DNA from: Gillisia xinjiangensis
GTDB lineage: Bacteria; Bacteroidota; Bacteroidia; Flavobacteriales; Flavobacteriaceae
NCBI RefSeq assembly: GCF_046298265.1
Contig: NZ_JBKAHK010000008.1
Coordinates: 62,001-126,000, forward strand
Length of the DNA stretch: 64,000 nucleotides
Direction: 5' to 3'
Each line of letters begins with the position of its first letter. Within the stretch, counting starts at the first letter, position 1. The position numbers and the translations under genes were made by a program. Below are positions 18,121 through 26,550 of this stretch, piece by piece. The notes under the pieces are model-generated. The model was not told where the DNA came from, did no database searches, and saw nothing but the letters and a program-made list of their open reading frames with translations.

Positions 18121-19590
18121 ATGAAAAATTCTTTGAAAATTCACAAACTTGTTTTATTTGCCTTTTTATTTATAGGCATTACTAGCTCCTGTTCGAATGA
18201 TGCAGATGATATAGGTCCAACTCCCCCGGTTCCGGGAGAAGAGCGCAATTTGGTGGTGGAAAACTTTATTTACCGCGGAATGAATGAAATCTATCTTTAT
18301 AAAGCAGATGTTCCGGTTTTGGCCGATAATTATTTCTCTTCCCAGACTGAAAGAAACGACTTTTTAGATAACTATTCTTCTCCAGAAGATCTCTTTGATA
18401 ATGGTGTTACTGCAAGTCAGGATAGATTTAGTTTTTTAGTGGATGATTATGTAGAACTGGAAAATTTATTCAGTGGGATAAGTAAAACATCCGGACTTTC
18501 CTATGGTTTAGTGAGATATTGTTCCAGCTGTAGCGAAATATTTGGCTATGTCCGTCTCGTACTCCCCAATACTTCTGCAGATGAAGAAGGTGTAGAGAGA
18601 GGAATGATATTTAACAGGGTAGATGGACAACAATTAACCGATGCTAATTATCAAACACTTTTAGCGCCCGATACTTTTACCATTGGCCTCGCTAAAATTG
18701 AAGACTCTAGCATTTCCAATCTAGATGAAACCTTTACATTGACCAAACGGGAATATGTTAAAAATCCGGTATTTGTTTCAAAAGTAATTGAAACTGAAGG
18801 AAAAAAGGTAGGCTATATTTATTATGATAGTTTTACTGGCGATTTTGACAAAGAATTGAATGATGCCTTCGGGGAATTCAAGAATGCCAGCGTAACAGAT
18901 CTTGTTTTGGATCTTCGTTACAACGGAGGTGGATCTGTTAGAACAGCTACAGATTTAGCGTCTATGATTACCGGGCAGTTTGCCGGAGATATTTTTATGA
19001 AAGAAGTATGGAATGCAAAATATCAAGCATATTTTGAAAGTACCCCGGCTTTACAGGAGAGACTTTTAAATAAGTTCAATACAACTTTAAAAACCGGAGA
19101 ATTAATCAACAGTTTAAATCTTGGAACTGTGTATGTTCTAACCACAAATAGATCTGCTTCGGCCAGTGAATTGGTGATTAACGGTCTTACACCTTATATA
19201 GATGTGGTACAAATTGGGGAAACCACTACCGGTAAATTCCAGGCTTCGGTTACCTTATATGATTCCCAAAACTTTGGGAGAGAAAATGCAAATACAACTC
19301 ACACCTATGCAATTCAGCCTTTGGTTTTAAAATCGGTAAATTCTGCAGGTGTTTCAGATTATATCAACGGACTGGATCCGGATTATGCGATTTCAGAAGA
19401 TTATCAAAATCTCGGACAATTGGGAGATCCTAATGAACCTTTTCTAAAGCTGGCTTTAGATGTAATCCTTGGCAATAGAGTTTCTATTCCTGAGTCTATT
19501 GAAAAATTTAAGCCTGTTGGAGAAAGTGGAATGGATCAACTGGATTATCAAAAAATGTATATCGACAAAATCCCGGAACTTATCAATTAA
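18121..19590 (+). CDS. S41 family peptidase lipoprotein
   Basis: 489 residues. The signal ends in GITSSCS, giving a lipidated Cys near residue 24. The N-terminal domain precedes a degenerate PDZ-like region (YGLVRYCSSCSEIFGYVRLV, then EEGVERGMIFNRVDG) and the S41 catalytic domain. LVLDLRYNGGGSVRTATDLA is typical, the nucleophile lies within RSASASELV (344-352), and the general-base Lys is in TTGKFQAS. Related proteins are tail-specific/C-terminal processing proteases; this one would work in the periplasm or on the outer membrane. It is divergent from the ECF sigma cassette and ends in a strong terminator. Confidence 0.88.
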   Translation: MKNSLKIHKLVLFAFLFIGITSSCSNDADDIGPTPPVPGEERNLVVENFIYRGMNEIYLYKADVPVLADNYFSSQTERNDFLDNYSSPEDLFDNGVTASQDRFSFLVDDYVELENLFSGISKTSGLSYGLVRYCSSCSEIFGYVRLVLPNTSADEEGVERGMIFNRVDGQQLTDANYQTLLAPDTFTIGLAKIEDSSISNLDETFTLTKREYVKNPVFVSKVIETEGKKVGYIYYDSFTGDFDKELNDAFGEFKNASVTDLVLDLRYNGGGSVRTATDLASMITGQFAGDIFMKEVWNAKYQAYFESTPALQERLLNKFNTTLKTGELINSLNLGTVYVLTTNRSASASELVINGLTPYIDVVQIGETTTGKFQASVTLYDSQNFGRENANTTHTYAIQPLVLKSVNSAGVSDYINGLDPDYAISEDYQNLGQLGDPNEPFLKLALDVILGNRVSIPESIEKFKPVGESGMDQLDYQKMYIDKIPELIN

Positions 19591-19610
19591 TAAGTCAATA
19601 TGTCAAATAT

Positions 19611-19644
19611 AAAGGGGTTTCGATTAAATCGAAACCCCTTTTTT
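19611..19644 (+). terminator. Intrinsic terminator after the S41 protease
   Basis: AAAGGGGTTTCGATTTA-type stem: AAAGGGGTTTCGAT pairs with ATCGAAACCCCTTT, then a T-run. It lies between convergent genes (protease and btuB) and may act in both directions. Confidence 0.9.
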
Positions 19645-19678
19645 AATTCCTTGAAAGATAAGTAAACTAGTGGCAAAC

Positions 19679-19702
19679 CTTCAATGAGGGTCTAAAAATT
19701 TA
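19679..19702 (-). repeat. Partial relative of the CCTCAATGAGGG repeat
   Basis: On the minus strand the sequence reads TTTTAGACCCTCATTGAAGG, close to TTTAGACCCTCAATGAGGG at 37336-37354. It spans the btuB stop codon. Confidence 0.4.
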
Positions 19703-21629
19703 AAGCAACCCCTATTTTCGCATTTCTGCCTCTGGAATTAAACCTGTAGATCTCTTCGTAGCTCTCATTGGTAATGTTTGTAACTCCTCCAAACAGCTTA
19801 ACATGGTCGCTTATTCTATGATTGATGTGAAAATCAAGAATATTAAAACTCTCAAGCGCTACTTGCTCACTTTCAAAAGTCTCATTGTTAAAAAACCGGT
19901 CGGTTCTTGTATCATTAAACTGATAGTTCAGTGATGTAAAGGTGTTTTTACTAATTTGAAAATGCAAACCTGCATTGATTTTGTGTTTTGGGATACGCAG
20001 CGCAAATCTTTCAGCTGCTTCCGTGAAGGTGTAATTCCCTGAAAAATTAAGGTTTTCCAAAAGCTCAATGCTTACCTCTACCTCTACTCCTTTGGAGGTA
20101 AATTCTTCAGAAATATTTTGATATTCTGAAATGAAATTTTCAGGATCCACAGTTACAAAGTCTATGAAATTTTCTGAATTTCTTCTGAAATAAACTCCAC
20201 TAAATGTAATTTTATCTAGCTGATATTCAAACCCGGCTTCAAGGGTGCGGCTATCCTCCGGCTTCAAATCCCCGTTTCCATAGTTTGAATCGAACAACTG
20301 AAATAAGGAAGGCGTAATATAAGCAGTGCTATAAGAAGCCAAAAGCTTCATTCGCCCTTCATTTAAATCAAAATTATAAGAAGGGTTGATATTATACACG
20401 AAGTTTGAACCATATTCGCTGTGAATATTCAAGCGGGTTCCGGTGTTCAGGTTAAAACCAAATCCGGAGATATACACCACATTTACGTATGGGTCAACAA
20501 TATCAAAATTGGCCATCTCATCACTTACGCTTTGCTGAAATTCAGTTTCACCAAATGGAATATTATAGCTGTTAAAACTACTGAAAATACCATTTACCCC
20601 AATTACAGTATGAAATTTATCATGGAAGATATATTTATTATACGTGTCGAAAGCATAAACTTTGCTATCATATTTATTGGGAAATCCTGAAACAATTTCC
20701 CTTTTCAATTCTGAATAACTGTCGCTGAAGATGAAACTTCCGTTTTTGTATGTAGCCTCCCAATGACTTCCGGTGCGAAATTGCTCACTATTCAATTTAT
20801 TATCGGCATCGGCATACATGAAAGCATCATCAAAAGAGGAACTGAACTCATCAAAATTTCCGTAGAAATAGAATTTTAATTGGTCGCTTATCTTGTATCC
20901 AACCCGAGCATAAACATTTTGCTTTGAAAAAGGATCGTCTTTAAATTTCAAATCCTCATTTTGTGCTTTAACGGCCGACATATTTTCTGAATACCGGTGA
21001 CTGAAATTTACCTGATAATTAAAATCTGATAAACGTCCGCTCAATCCAACCGCATTATCAAACTGTGCGATATCATAATCCTGATTTTGCTGTGTTTGGT
21101 TGGTTCCGAAGGTAGATTGCACTTGCAATCCTATTTTCTTGTCAACCGGCTCTTTCGTAGTAATATTGATTACCGCGGCGGCAGCCCCGGAACCATAAAG
21201 CGTGCTGGAAGCCCCTTTAATGATCTCGATGGAAGCCACCTGATCTAATGGCAGCAGGCGAAAATCAAAATCATTTGAAATTGAGGATGGATCGCTTAAC
21301 TGAACTCCATCTACCATAATAACTACCTCGCGGTTTCTTCCACCTCTTACATAATATCCAAGGTTTTGACCATCATTGCTCCTGGAACCGTTGATCTCGA
21401 TACCGCTCACACGGTTGATAACATCCGGAATAGTTTGTCCGGAAGCTCTTTCCAACTCCTTCGCAGTGATTTTCGTCACTACTTTTCCACTGTTTTCACG
21501 TTTTAACTCAAATTTTGAATCTATAAGAACTATTTCCTCTAAAGATTCAATTGTATCATTTTCGGTTTGTTGTGAAAACGACAAACCAGTGCATAATACG
21601 GCACTGCATAACCATAGTTTTTTGTACAT
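19692..21629 (-). CDS. btuB: TonB-dependent outer-membrane receptor for cobalamin (BtuB)
   Basis: 645 residues. Signal peptide up to about residue 19 (LCTGLSFSQQ), then a TonB-box region (IESLEEIVLIDS), a plug domain (TIPDVINRVSGIEINGSRSN, YYVRGGRNREVVIMVDGVQL, IEIIKGASSTLYGSGAAAAV) and a 22-strand type barrel ending in an aromatic-rich strand (GRNAKIGVALNF). The length is near that of E. coli BtuB. The cobalamin riboswitch directly upstream, and btuF-btuC-btuD-like genes divergent from it, mark corrinoid as substrate. The receptor would be made only when B12 is scarce. Confidence 0.93.
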   Translation of the reverse strand: MYKKLWLCSAVLCTGLSFSQQTENDTIESLEEIVLIDSKFELKRENSGKVVTKITAKELERASGQTIPDVINRVSGIEINGSRSNDGQNLGYYVRGGRNREVVIMVDGVQLSDPSSISNDFDFRLLPLDQVASIEIIKGASSTLYGSGAAAAVINITTKEPVDKKIGLQVQSTFGTNQTQQNQDYDIAQFDNAVGLSGRLSDFNYQVNFSHRYSENMSAVKAQNEDLKFKDDPFSKQNVYARVGYKISDQLKFYFYGNFDEFSSSFDDAFMYADADNKLNSEQFRTGSHWEATYKNGSFIFSDSYSELKREIVSGFPNKYDSKVYAFDTYNKYIFHDKFHTVIGVNGIFSSFNSYNIPFGETEFQQSVSDEMANFDIVDPYVNVVYISGFGFNLNTGTRLNIHSEYGSNFVYNINPSYNFDLNEGRMKLLASYSTAYITPSLFQLFDSNYGNGDLKPEDSRTLEAGFEYQLDKITFSGVYFRRNSENFIDFVTVDPENFISEYQNISEEFTSKGVEVEVSIELLENLNFSGNYTFTEAAERFALRIPKHKINAGLHFQISKNTFTSLNYQFNDTRTDRFFNNETFESEQVALESFNILDFHINHRISDHVKLFGGVTNITNESYEEIYRFNSRGRNAKIGVALNF

Positions 21630-21707
21630 AAAATTAAATTATTACCAGGAAAAAAGATGTAGTAAACTACACCAAACTCTTATCCCGAAAGTTTGACATT
21701 AGTGAAT

Positions 21708-21874
21708 TGTGGCAGGTCTCCTGGCTTGCGTCCTGTTGTTTACCTTCCCATCCCGTTAAACAGGACAGTGGTTTAAGAAGTAGTAACAACAGGCATCCCA
21801 AATGAACTTGGGACTTAGCGTACAGTTGCGGGAACAGCTCAGGATTCTTCGAAGCACGAATCACCTGATTCCCT
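21708..21874 (-). ncRNA. Cobalamin riboswitch (AdoCbl element) in the btuB leader
   Basis: On the minus strand the leader reads GGGAATCAGGTG, then CTGTTCCCGCAACTGT, CGCTAAGTCCC paired with GGGATGCC, the B12 box AACCACTGT, and near the 3' end AAGCCAGGAGACCTGCC. These are the hallmark conserved blocks of the cobalamin riboswitch in the expected order. It ends about 78 bp before the btuB ATG, so it probably acts on translation start or on a downstream terminator fold. It is on the btuB strand only. Confidence 0.95.
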
Positions 21875-21886
21875 TTTAATCGATTA

Positions 21887-21906
21887 GGTTCTATATTTAT
21901 AGAACC
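21887..21906. promoter_or_regulatory. 20-bp perfect palindrome between btuB and btuF
   Basis: GGTTCTATA, two bases, TATAGAACC. It lies just upstream of the riboswitch, near where the btuB promoter should be, and about 100 bp before the btuF start. It could be an operator shared by the divergent genes or a leader hairpin; no regulator gene is nearby. Confidence 0.5.
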
Positions 21907-21977
21907 GGATCAAACCAAAATTTCAATGCGAAATTAAACATTTATCTTTCTTAGCGCAGTAAAATTTTAAATAATCT

Positions 21978-21985
21978 TACTTTTG
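21978..21985 (+). promoter_or_regulatory. btuF -7 promoter box TACTTTTG
   Basis: TACTTTTG fits TAnnTTTG and lies 20 bp upstream of the TTG start of btuF, giving a leader of about a dozen bases. Confidence 0.5.
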
Positions 21986-22004
21986 ATGCCAAAAACAAAT
22001 CCTT

Positions 22005-23138
22005 TTGAAAAATATCTTTTTTCTTCTTTTTCCTCTGATTTTCTTTTCCTGTAAAACCGAAAAGAAAGAATTTTCAGATATAGCTTTATCCGGAGATACC
22101 CTTGCAATGGAGTATGCTAAAGGTTTTTCCATTATCCAATACGACGGATTTAAGATTCTGAAAGTTAAAAATCCCTGGCCGGAAGCAGATAAAACCTACA
22201 CCTATTTGCTGGTTGAGGAGGAATCTAAAGTGCCTCTAACTATAGCATACGATCATAAAATAAACATTCCGGTCAAAAATCTGGTCGTGACTTCTACCAC
22301 ACATATTCCCTCCCTGGAAGCACTTCAGGAGGAAAACACTTTAATAGGCTTTCCTGGAATTGATTACATTTCATCCGAAAAAACAAGAGAAAGGATCAAA
22401 GAAGGTGAAATCACGGAATTGGGGAAAAATGAAGACATCAATACAGAGGTGCTCATCGCATTACAACCCGAAGCTGTCGTAGGTTTTGCCGTGAGTGGAA
22501 CAAATAAAACATTTAACACCATAGAAAAAAGCGGAATCCCGGTGCTTTTTAATGGAGACTGGACCGAAGAAACTCCGTTGGGAAAAGCAGAATGGATCAA
22601 CTTTTTTGGGGCATTGTTCAACAAAACCAAAGAAGCAACTTTACTCTTCCAGGAAGTTGAAACTGCGTATCTTGATGCCAGGAAACTGGCAGAATCTGCC
22701 TCTTCCATTCCTACAGTTTTAAGCGGATCTATGTATAAAGACCAGTGGTATGTTCCCTACGGAAATTCCTGGTCGGCACGGTTTATAAAGGATGCCAATG
22801 CAAGTTATATCTACAAAAACACCTCCGGAAGCGGCAGTATTGCCCTGGCGTTCGAAACGGTATTAAGCGAAGCCCAAAATGCCAATTTCTGGATCGCACC
22901 CGGACAGTTTAAAACTTTTAAGCAGTTAAACGAATCCTCTGTGCATTATAATCAATTTAAAGCCGTGAAAAATAAACAGGTTTTCACTTATAGCAATACC
23001 TTAGGAGAAACCGGCGGGGCGATCTATTACGAACTGGCACCAAATCGACCCGATCTAGTTTTGAAAGACCTTATCGCCATCTTTCACCCGGAATTACTTC
23101 CTGAATATGAATCTGTATTTTTTAAAAGACTGGAATAA
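22005..23138 (+). CDS. btuF: Corrinoid ABC transporter substrate-binding lipoprotein
   Basis: 377 residues from a TTG start; no ATG in this frame fits, and the TTG is followed at once by a proper lipoprotein signal (MKNIFFLLFPLIFFSC, Cys16). The body is a class III periplasmic binding protein (COG0614): NIPVKNLVVTSTTHIPSLEAL, IGFPGIDYISSE and LIALQPEAVVGFAVSG in the first lobe, with the second lobe ending GETGGAIYYELAPNRPDLVL. It would hand corrinoid from the TonB receptor to the permease. The stop directly abuts the permease GTG start. Confidence 0.87.
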   Translation: MKNIFFLLFPLIFFSCKTEKKEFSDIALSGDTLAMEYAKGFSIIQYDGFKILKVKNPWPEADKTYTYLLVEEESKVPLTIAYDHKINIPVKNLVVTSTTHIPSLEALQEENTLIGFPGIDYISSEKTRERIKEGEITELGKNEDINTEVLIALQPEAVVGFAVSGTNKTFNTIEKSGIPVLFNGDWTEETPLGKAEWINFFGALFNKTKEATLLFQEVETAYLDARKLAESASSIPTVLSGSMYKDQWYVPYGNSWSARFIKDANASYIYKNTSGSGSIALAFETVLSEAQNANFWIAPGQFKTFKQLNESSVHYNQFKAVKNKQVFTYSNTLGETGGAIYYELAPNRPDLVLKDLIAIFHPELLPEYESVFFKRLE

Positions 23139-24170
23139 GTGCCGAATCAAAAAAAATATACCGGACTTTTATTACTTCTATTCCTGGTAGTAATTCTCAC
23201 AGCTCTTGTAAATATAAGTTTAGGTTCTGTCAATATTCCTTTGATGGATATTTTGGCTTCGGTTTTTAAGGAACAGGTAAGCAATGATAGCTTTCGGTAC
23301 ATCATATTGGAATACCGGCTTCCTAAGGTATTTACTGCGATCCTTACCGGATCGGGACTTGCTGTAAGTGGCTTGTTAATGCAAACACTTTTTCGGAATC
23401 CATTGGCGGGACCCTATGTTTTAGGACTAAGCAGCGGAGCCAGTTTGGGAGTTGCTATAATTTTAATGGGAGCAACCCTGTTTAGCGGGACACTGGCCGG
23501 CTTGCTGCTTTCAAAATGGAGTCTGGTTATCGCCTCCAGTTTAGGAAGTTTACTTGTGCTTTTAGCTGTTTTACTGGCTTCTTCAAAACTTCGTGATACC
23601 ATGGCAATCCTTATAATTGGATTAATGTTCGCAAGTCTTACCGCGGCTGTAGTAAGTGTGCTTGCATATTTTAGTCCGGCAGCCCAACTTCAGCAATATG
23701 TATTCTGGTCTTTTGGTAGTCTCGGAAACCTTTCCTGGGAGGAAGTTTTTATTCTGTCAATATTCTGGTTTACGGGAATCATACTGGCTATAACCTGTAT
23801 TAAAAATTTAAACACTTTATTGTTAGGGGAACAATACGCTAAAAGTCTTGGAGTGAGCATTAGCAGAAACAGGTTGGTAATAATAATCGCCACAAGCTTA
23901 CTTGCAGGAAGCATTACGGCCTTTGCTGGTCCAATTGCATTTGTTGGGTTGGCGGTTCCGCATTTAATAAGACAAGTGATCCCTGTGAACGATCATCGTA
24001 TCTTACTACCCGCCGTGATCATGGGCGGTGCTATTTTAATGTTGGTTTGCGATATTGCAGCACAACTCCCGGGAAGTCAATACACATTACCCATAAACGC
24101 AATCACTTCATTAATAGGGGCGCCAGTAGTAATCTGGCTTCTAATAAGAAAACGTAAATTTTTATTTTAG
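23139..24170 (+). CDS. btuC: FecCD-family ABC permease (corrinoid)
   Basis: 343 residues from a GTG start immediately after the btuF stop. About 9-10 membrane segments. Typical FecCD motifs are RLPKVFTAILTGSGLAVSGL, QTLFRNPLAGPYVLGLSSGA and GPIAFVGLAVPHLIRQ, the last contacting the ATPase. The family serves siderophores, heme and B12; the riboswitch-controlled btuB next door argues for corrinoid. The end of the gene (AAATTTTTATTTTAG) overlaps the probable beginning of the ATPase frame. Confidence 0.9.
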   Translation: MPNQKKYTGLLLLLFLVVILTALVNISLGSVNIPLMDILASVFKEQVSNDSFRYIILEYRLPKVFTAILTGSGLAVSGLLMQTLFRNPLAGPYVLGLSSGASLGVAIILMGATLFSGTLAGLLLSKWSLVIASSLGSLLVLLAVLLASSKLRDTMAILIIGLMFASLTAAVVSVLAYFSPAAQLQQYVFWSFGSLGNLSWEEVFILSIFWFTGIILAITCIKNLNTLLLGEQYAKSLGVSISRNRLVIIIATSLLAGSITAFAGPIAFVGLAVPHLIRQVIPVNDHRILLPAVIMGGAILMLVCDIAAQLPGSQYTLPINAITSLIGAPVVIWLLIRKRKFLF

Positions 24171-24967
24171 TCATCAAAACGTCCAACTCAAATATCATCC
24201 TCGCCACCGATAACCTTCAAATAGGATATCGCAGTAAAAAAGTGGAAGCCCTCATCGCTGCCAATATCAATATTGAAATTGAAGAAGGTGAACTTGTGGC
24301 CCTTATAGGTATTAACGGGGTTGGTAAATCCACTTTACTGAGAAGTCTTAGCGGAGTACAGGAAGTATTAAAGGGCGATATCCTTATAGAAGGCAAGCCT
24401 TTAAAATCTATTCATTCTGAAAAGCTATCAGAATTGATTAGCATCGTCCTTACTGAACAACCCATTTCAAAAAATCTAAGTGTTTTTGAACTGATTGCTC
24501 TTGGAAGGCAACCCTATACCAACTGGATTGGAACCTTAACTTCAAATGACCTGAACTATATTCAGAATGCCTTAAAATTGGTGGATATTGAAAATCTTCA
24601 GCATAAAAAATGTTATGAGCTAAGCGACGGGCAACTTCAAAAAGTATTGATAGCACGAGCCATTGCCCAGGACACGCCATTGGTGATTCTGGATGAACCC
24701 ACCACACATTTGGATATTTACCATCAGGCCTATATACTTAAATTGCTTAAAAAACTTACACTTCAAACCAAAAAGAGCATTCTCTTTGCGACTCATGAAA
24801 TCAATCTGGCGCTGCAACTATGTGACCGCATCATTCTCATGGAGCAAGACAAAGTTTCGGTTGGGACTCCAAAACAACTTATAGAAGAAGATGTGTTTTC
24901 AAGAATGTTCCCGTCAGACCTTATATTTTTTGATAAAATCTCCCAATCCTTCAAAATTAAAACCTAA
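24164..24967 (+). CDS. btuD: ABC transporter ATPase (corrinoid), start codon uncertain
   Basis: Walker A GINGVGKST, Q-loop region, signature LSDGQLQ (the FecE/BtuD variant), Walker B LVILDEP and H-loop ATHE are all present, so this is the energising subunit of the btuFC transporter. The conserved N-terminal strand with the A-loop Tyr (LATDNLQIGYRSKK) is encoded at 24203-24241, upstream of the first standard start in frame (GTG 24242). Between the in-frame stop at 24155-24157 and that GTG there is no ATG, GTG or TTG. Candidate starts are ATT 24158, ATT 24164 and ATC 24173; I give 24164 as a working choice. A -1 frameshift from the permease is the alternative. Confidence 0.8.
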   Translation: MLVIKTSNSNIILATDNLQIGYRSKKVEALIAANINIEIEEGELVALIGINGVGKSTLLRSLSGVQEVLKGDILIEGKPLKSIHSEKLSELISIVLTEQPISKNLSVFELIALGRQPYTNWIGTLTSNDLNYIQNALKLVDIENLQHKKCYELSDGQLQKVLIARAIAQDTPLVILDEPTTHLDIYHQAYILKLLKKLTLQTKKSILFATHEINLALQLCDRIILMEQDKVSVGTPKQLIEEDVFSRMFPSDLIFFDKISQSFKIKT

Positions 24968-25002
24968 GCTTACCTGTTTTTGAAATAGGATTTTATTTGA
25001 TA

Positions 25003-25073
25003 AAATGAGCATAACGGAAACTGGATTCAAACACCAATAAAAATATGCGAATTCATTATGTCCATTAAAAAAC
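25003..25073 (+). repeat. Dispersed intergenic element (ATGAGCATAACGG), copy A
   Basis: AAATGAGCATAACGGAAA, 8 variable bases, then AAACACCAATAAAAATATGC and GAATT. The same layout is found at 30001-30070 (minus) and 59942-60012 (plus). This copy lies upstream of rmuC, in the same direction. Confidence 0.85.
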
Positions 25074-25109
25074 AATAAATAACTACATATTAAAAGAAAA
25101 CCAATTAAG

Positions 25110-25117
25110 TATCTTTG
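25110..25117 (+). promoter_or_regulatory. rmuC -7 promoter box TATCTTTG
   Basis: A perfect TAnnTTTG box 24 bp before ATG 25141, leaving a very short leader. It supports ATG 25141 over the TTG at 25129. Confidence 0.6.
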
Positions 25118-25140
25118 AAGAAACCGATTTGATTTTCTCT

Positions 25141-26550
25141 ATGAACCAAACGCTTTTAATTATATTCATTTTTATTTTTGCTCTGGCTTTAGGGATCTAC
25201 CTGGGAAGACTGTTTTCAAATTTAAAAAACAATGGAAAGCAGACAGTTTTAAAGGAACAGATTATTCAACTTAAACTTCATGTAGAAGATTATAAAAATC
25301 ATTTAAACAATCAGTTAGACAATTTTAAATCTGAATTTCAGACAGCTAAATCTGAAGCTGCTGTTCAACTTCAAAAGACGGAGAATGAACGTGATTCCAT
25401 AAGAAAAGAGAAGGACTTTTTAAGCGATGAACTAACCCGAAGGAATTCTGAATTTGAAAACCTGCAGCAACGAAATCTGGAACAAAAAGAAGAAGTTGCC
25501 AGGCTTCAGGAAAAGTTCACCAAAGAATTTGAAAACCTCGCCAATAAAATACTGGATCAAAAATCGGAAAAATTCACCTTGCTCAACAAGGAAAATATTC
25601 AAAATATATTGAATCCGTTAAATGAAAAGATTAAAATATTTGAAGAGAAAGTTGACAAGAACACTACAGATTTTATAGAACGGCACTCCCAGCTTGGGGA
25701 ATATCTTAAAAATTTAAATGAACAAAGCATCAAAATAAGCGAAGAGGCCAATAATTTGACAAAGGCCTTAAAAGGTGAAAATAAAACCCAGGGAAATTGG
25801 GGAGAATTAATCCTTGAAAGGGTGTTAGAGAAATCTGGATTGGTAAAGGACCGGGAATATTTTGTCCAAAAAGCTTATACAGACGAGGATGGGAATAAAA
25901 CCCTGCCCGATGTTGTAATTCACCTCCCTAATGATAAACGAATGGTAATAGACTCTAAAGTCTCTTTAACTGCCTATGAGAAATATTCCAGTGAGGAACA
26001 TGAAGACCAGAAGTCAAAATATTTAAAAGCACACGTAAAATCCTTGAGCAACCATATTTTAGAATTGAGTTCCAAGAAATATGAAGACATCCATAAGATA
26101 AAATCCCCCGACTTTGTACTGATGTTCATTCCCATTGAACCCGCTCTTTATCTTGCTCAAAATAGTGATAGTTCCTTTTTTTACACGGCTTTTCAAAAAA
26201 ATATACTTTTGGTAAGTCCCACTACCCTGCTTTCAACTTTAAGAACGATAGATACCATTTGGAGCAATGAAAAACAACAGCAAAATGCCACCGAAATCGC
26301 AAAACATGCAGCTTCGCTCTACCATAAATTTAAATTATTGCTGGATGACCTGGAAACGGTTGGAACAAGATTAGACTCCACCTCAAACGCGTATCAAACC
26401 GCTATGAAAAAGTTGACCGGAAATCAAAATTTAGTTAAGGATATAGCCAAACTGGAGGTTTTAGGAATCTCACCTAAACAAAAAATCAGTAAAACCTGGA
26501 TGACTCAAAGCTTTATAGAAGAAGAAAATGTAATTTCAAAAAATGATTAA
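25141..26550 (+). CDS. rmuC: DNA recombination protein RmuC
   Basis: 469 residues from ATG 25141. An N-terminal membrane helix (LLIIFIFIFALALGIYLGRL) is followed by a long coiled coil from about residue 30 to 140, then the RmuC domain (about 190-430) with GNWGELILERVLEKSGL, LPDVVIHLPNDKRMVIDSKV and FVLMFIPIEPALYLA. The last domain resembles a restriction-endonuclease fold. In E. coli, RmuC limits inversions between short inverted repeats. It overlaps the serine hydrolase gene by 8 bp and heads a plus-strand run to 29578. Confidence 0.93.
   Translation: MNQTLLIIFIFIFALALGIYLGRLFSNLKNNGKQTVLKEQIIQLKLHVEDYKNHLNNQLDNFKSEFQTAKSEAAVQLQKTENERDSIRKEKDFLSDELTRRNSEFENLQQRNLEQKEEVARLQEKFTKEFENLANKILDQKSEKFTLLNKENIQNILNPLNEKIKIFEEKVDKNTTDFIERHSQLGEYLKNLNEQSIKISEEANNLTKALKGENKTQGNWGELILERVLEKSGLVKDREYFVQKAYTDEDGNKTLPDVVIHLPNDKRMVIDSKVSLTAYEKYSSEEHEDQKSKYLKAHVKSLSNHILELSSKKYEDIHKIKSPDFVLMFIPIEPALYLAQNSDSSFFYTAFQKNILLVSPTTLLSTLRTIDTIWSNEKQQQNATEIAKHAASLYHKFKLLLDDLETVGTRLDSTSNAYQTAMKKLTGNQNLVKDIAKLEVLGISPKQKISKTWMTQSFIEEENVISKND

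Noticed and set aside
24242..24967. GTG 24242 as the start of the ABC ATPase
   Set aside because: It would remove the conserved first strand and the A-loop Tyr, which are clearly encoded upstream in the same frame.
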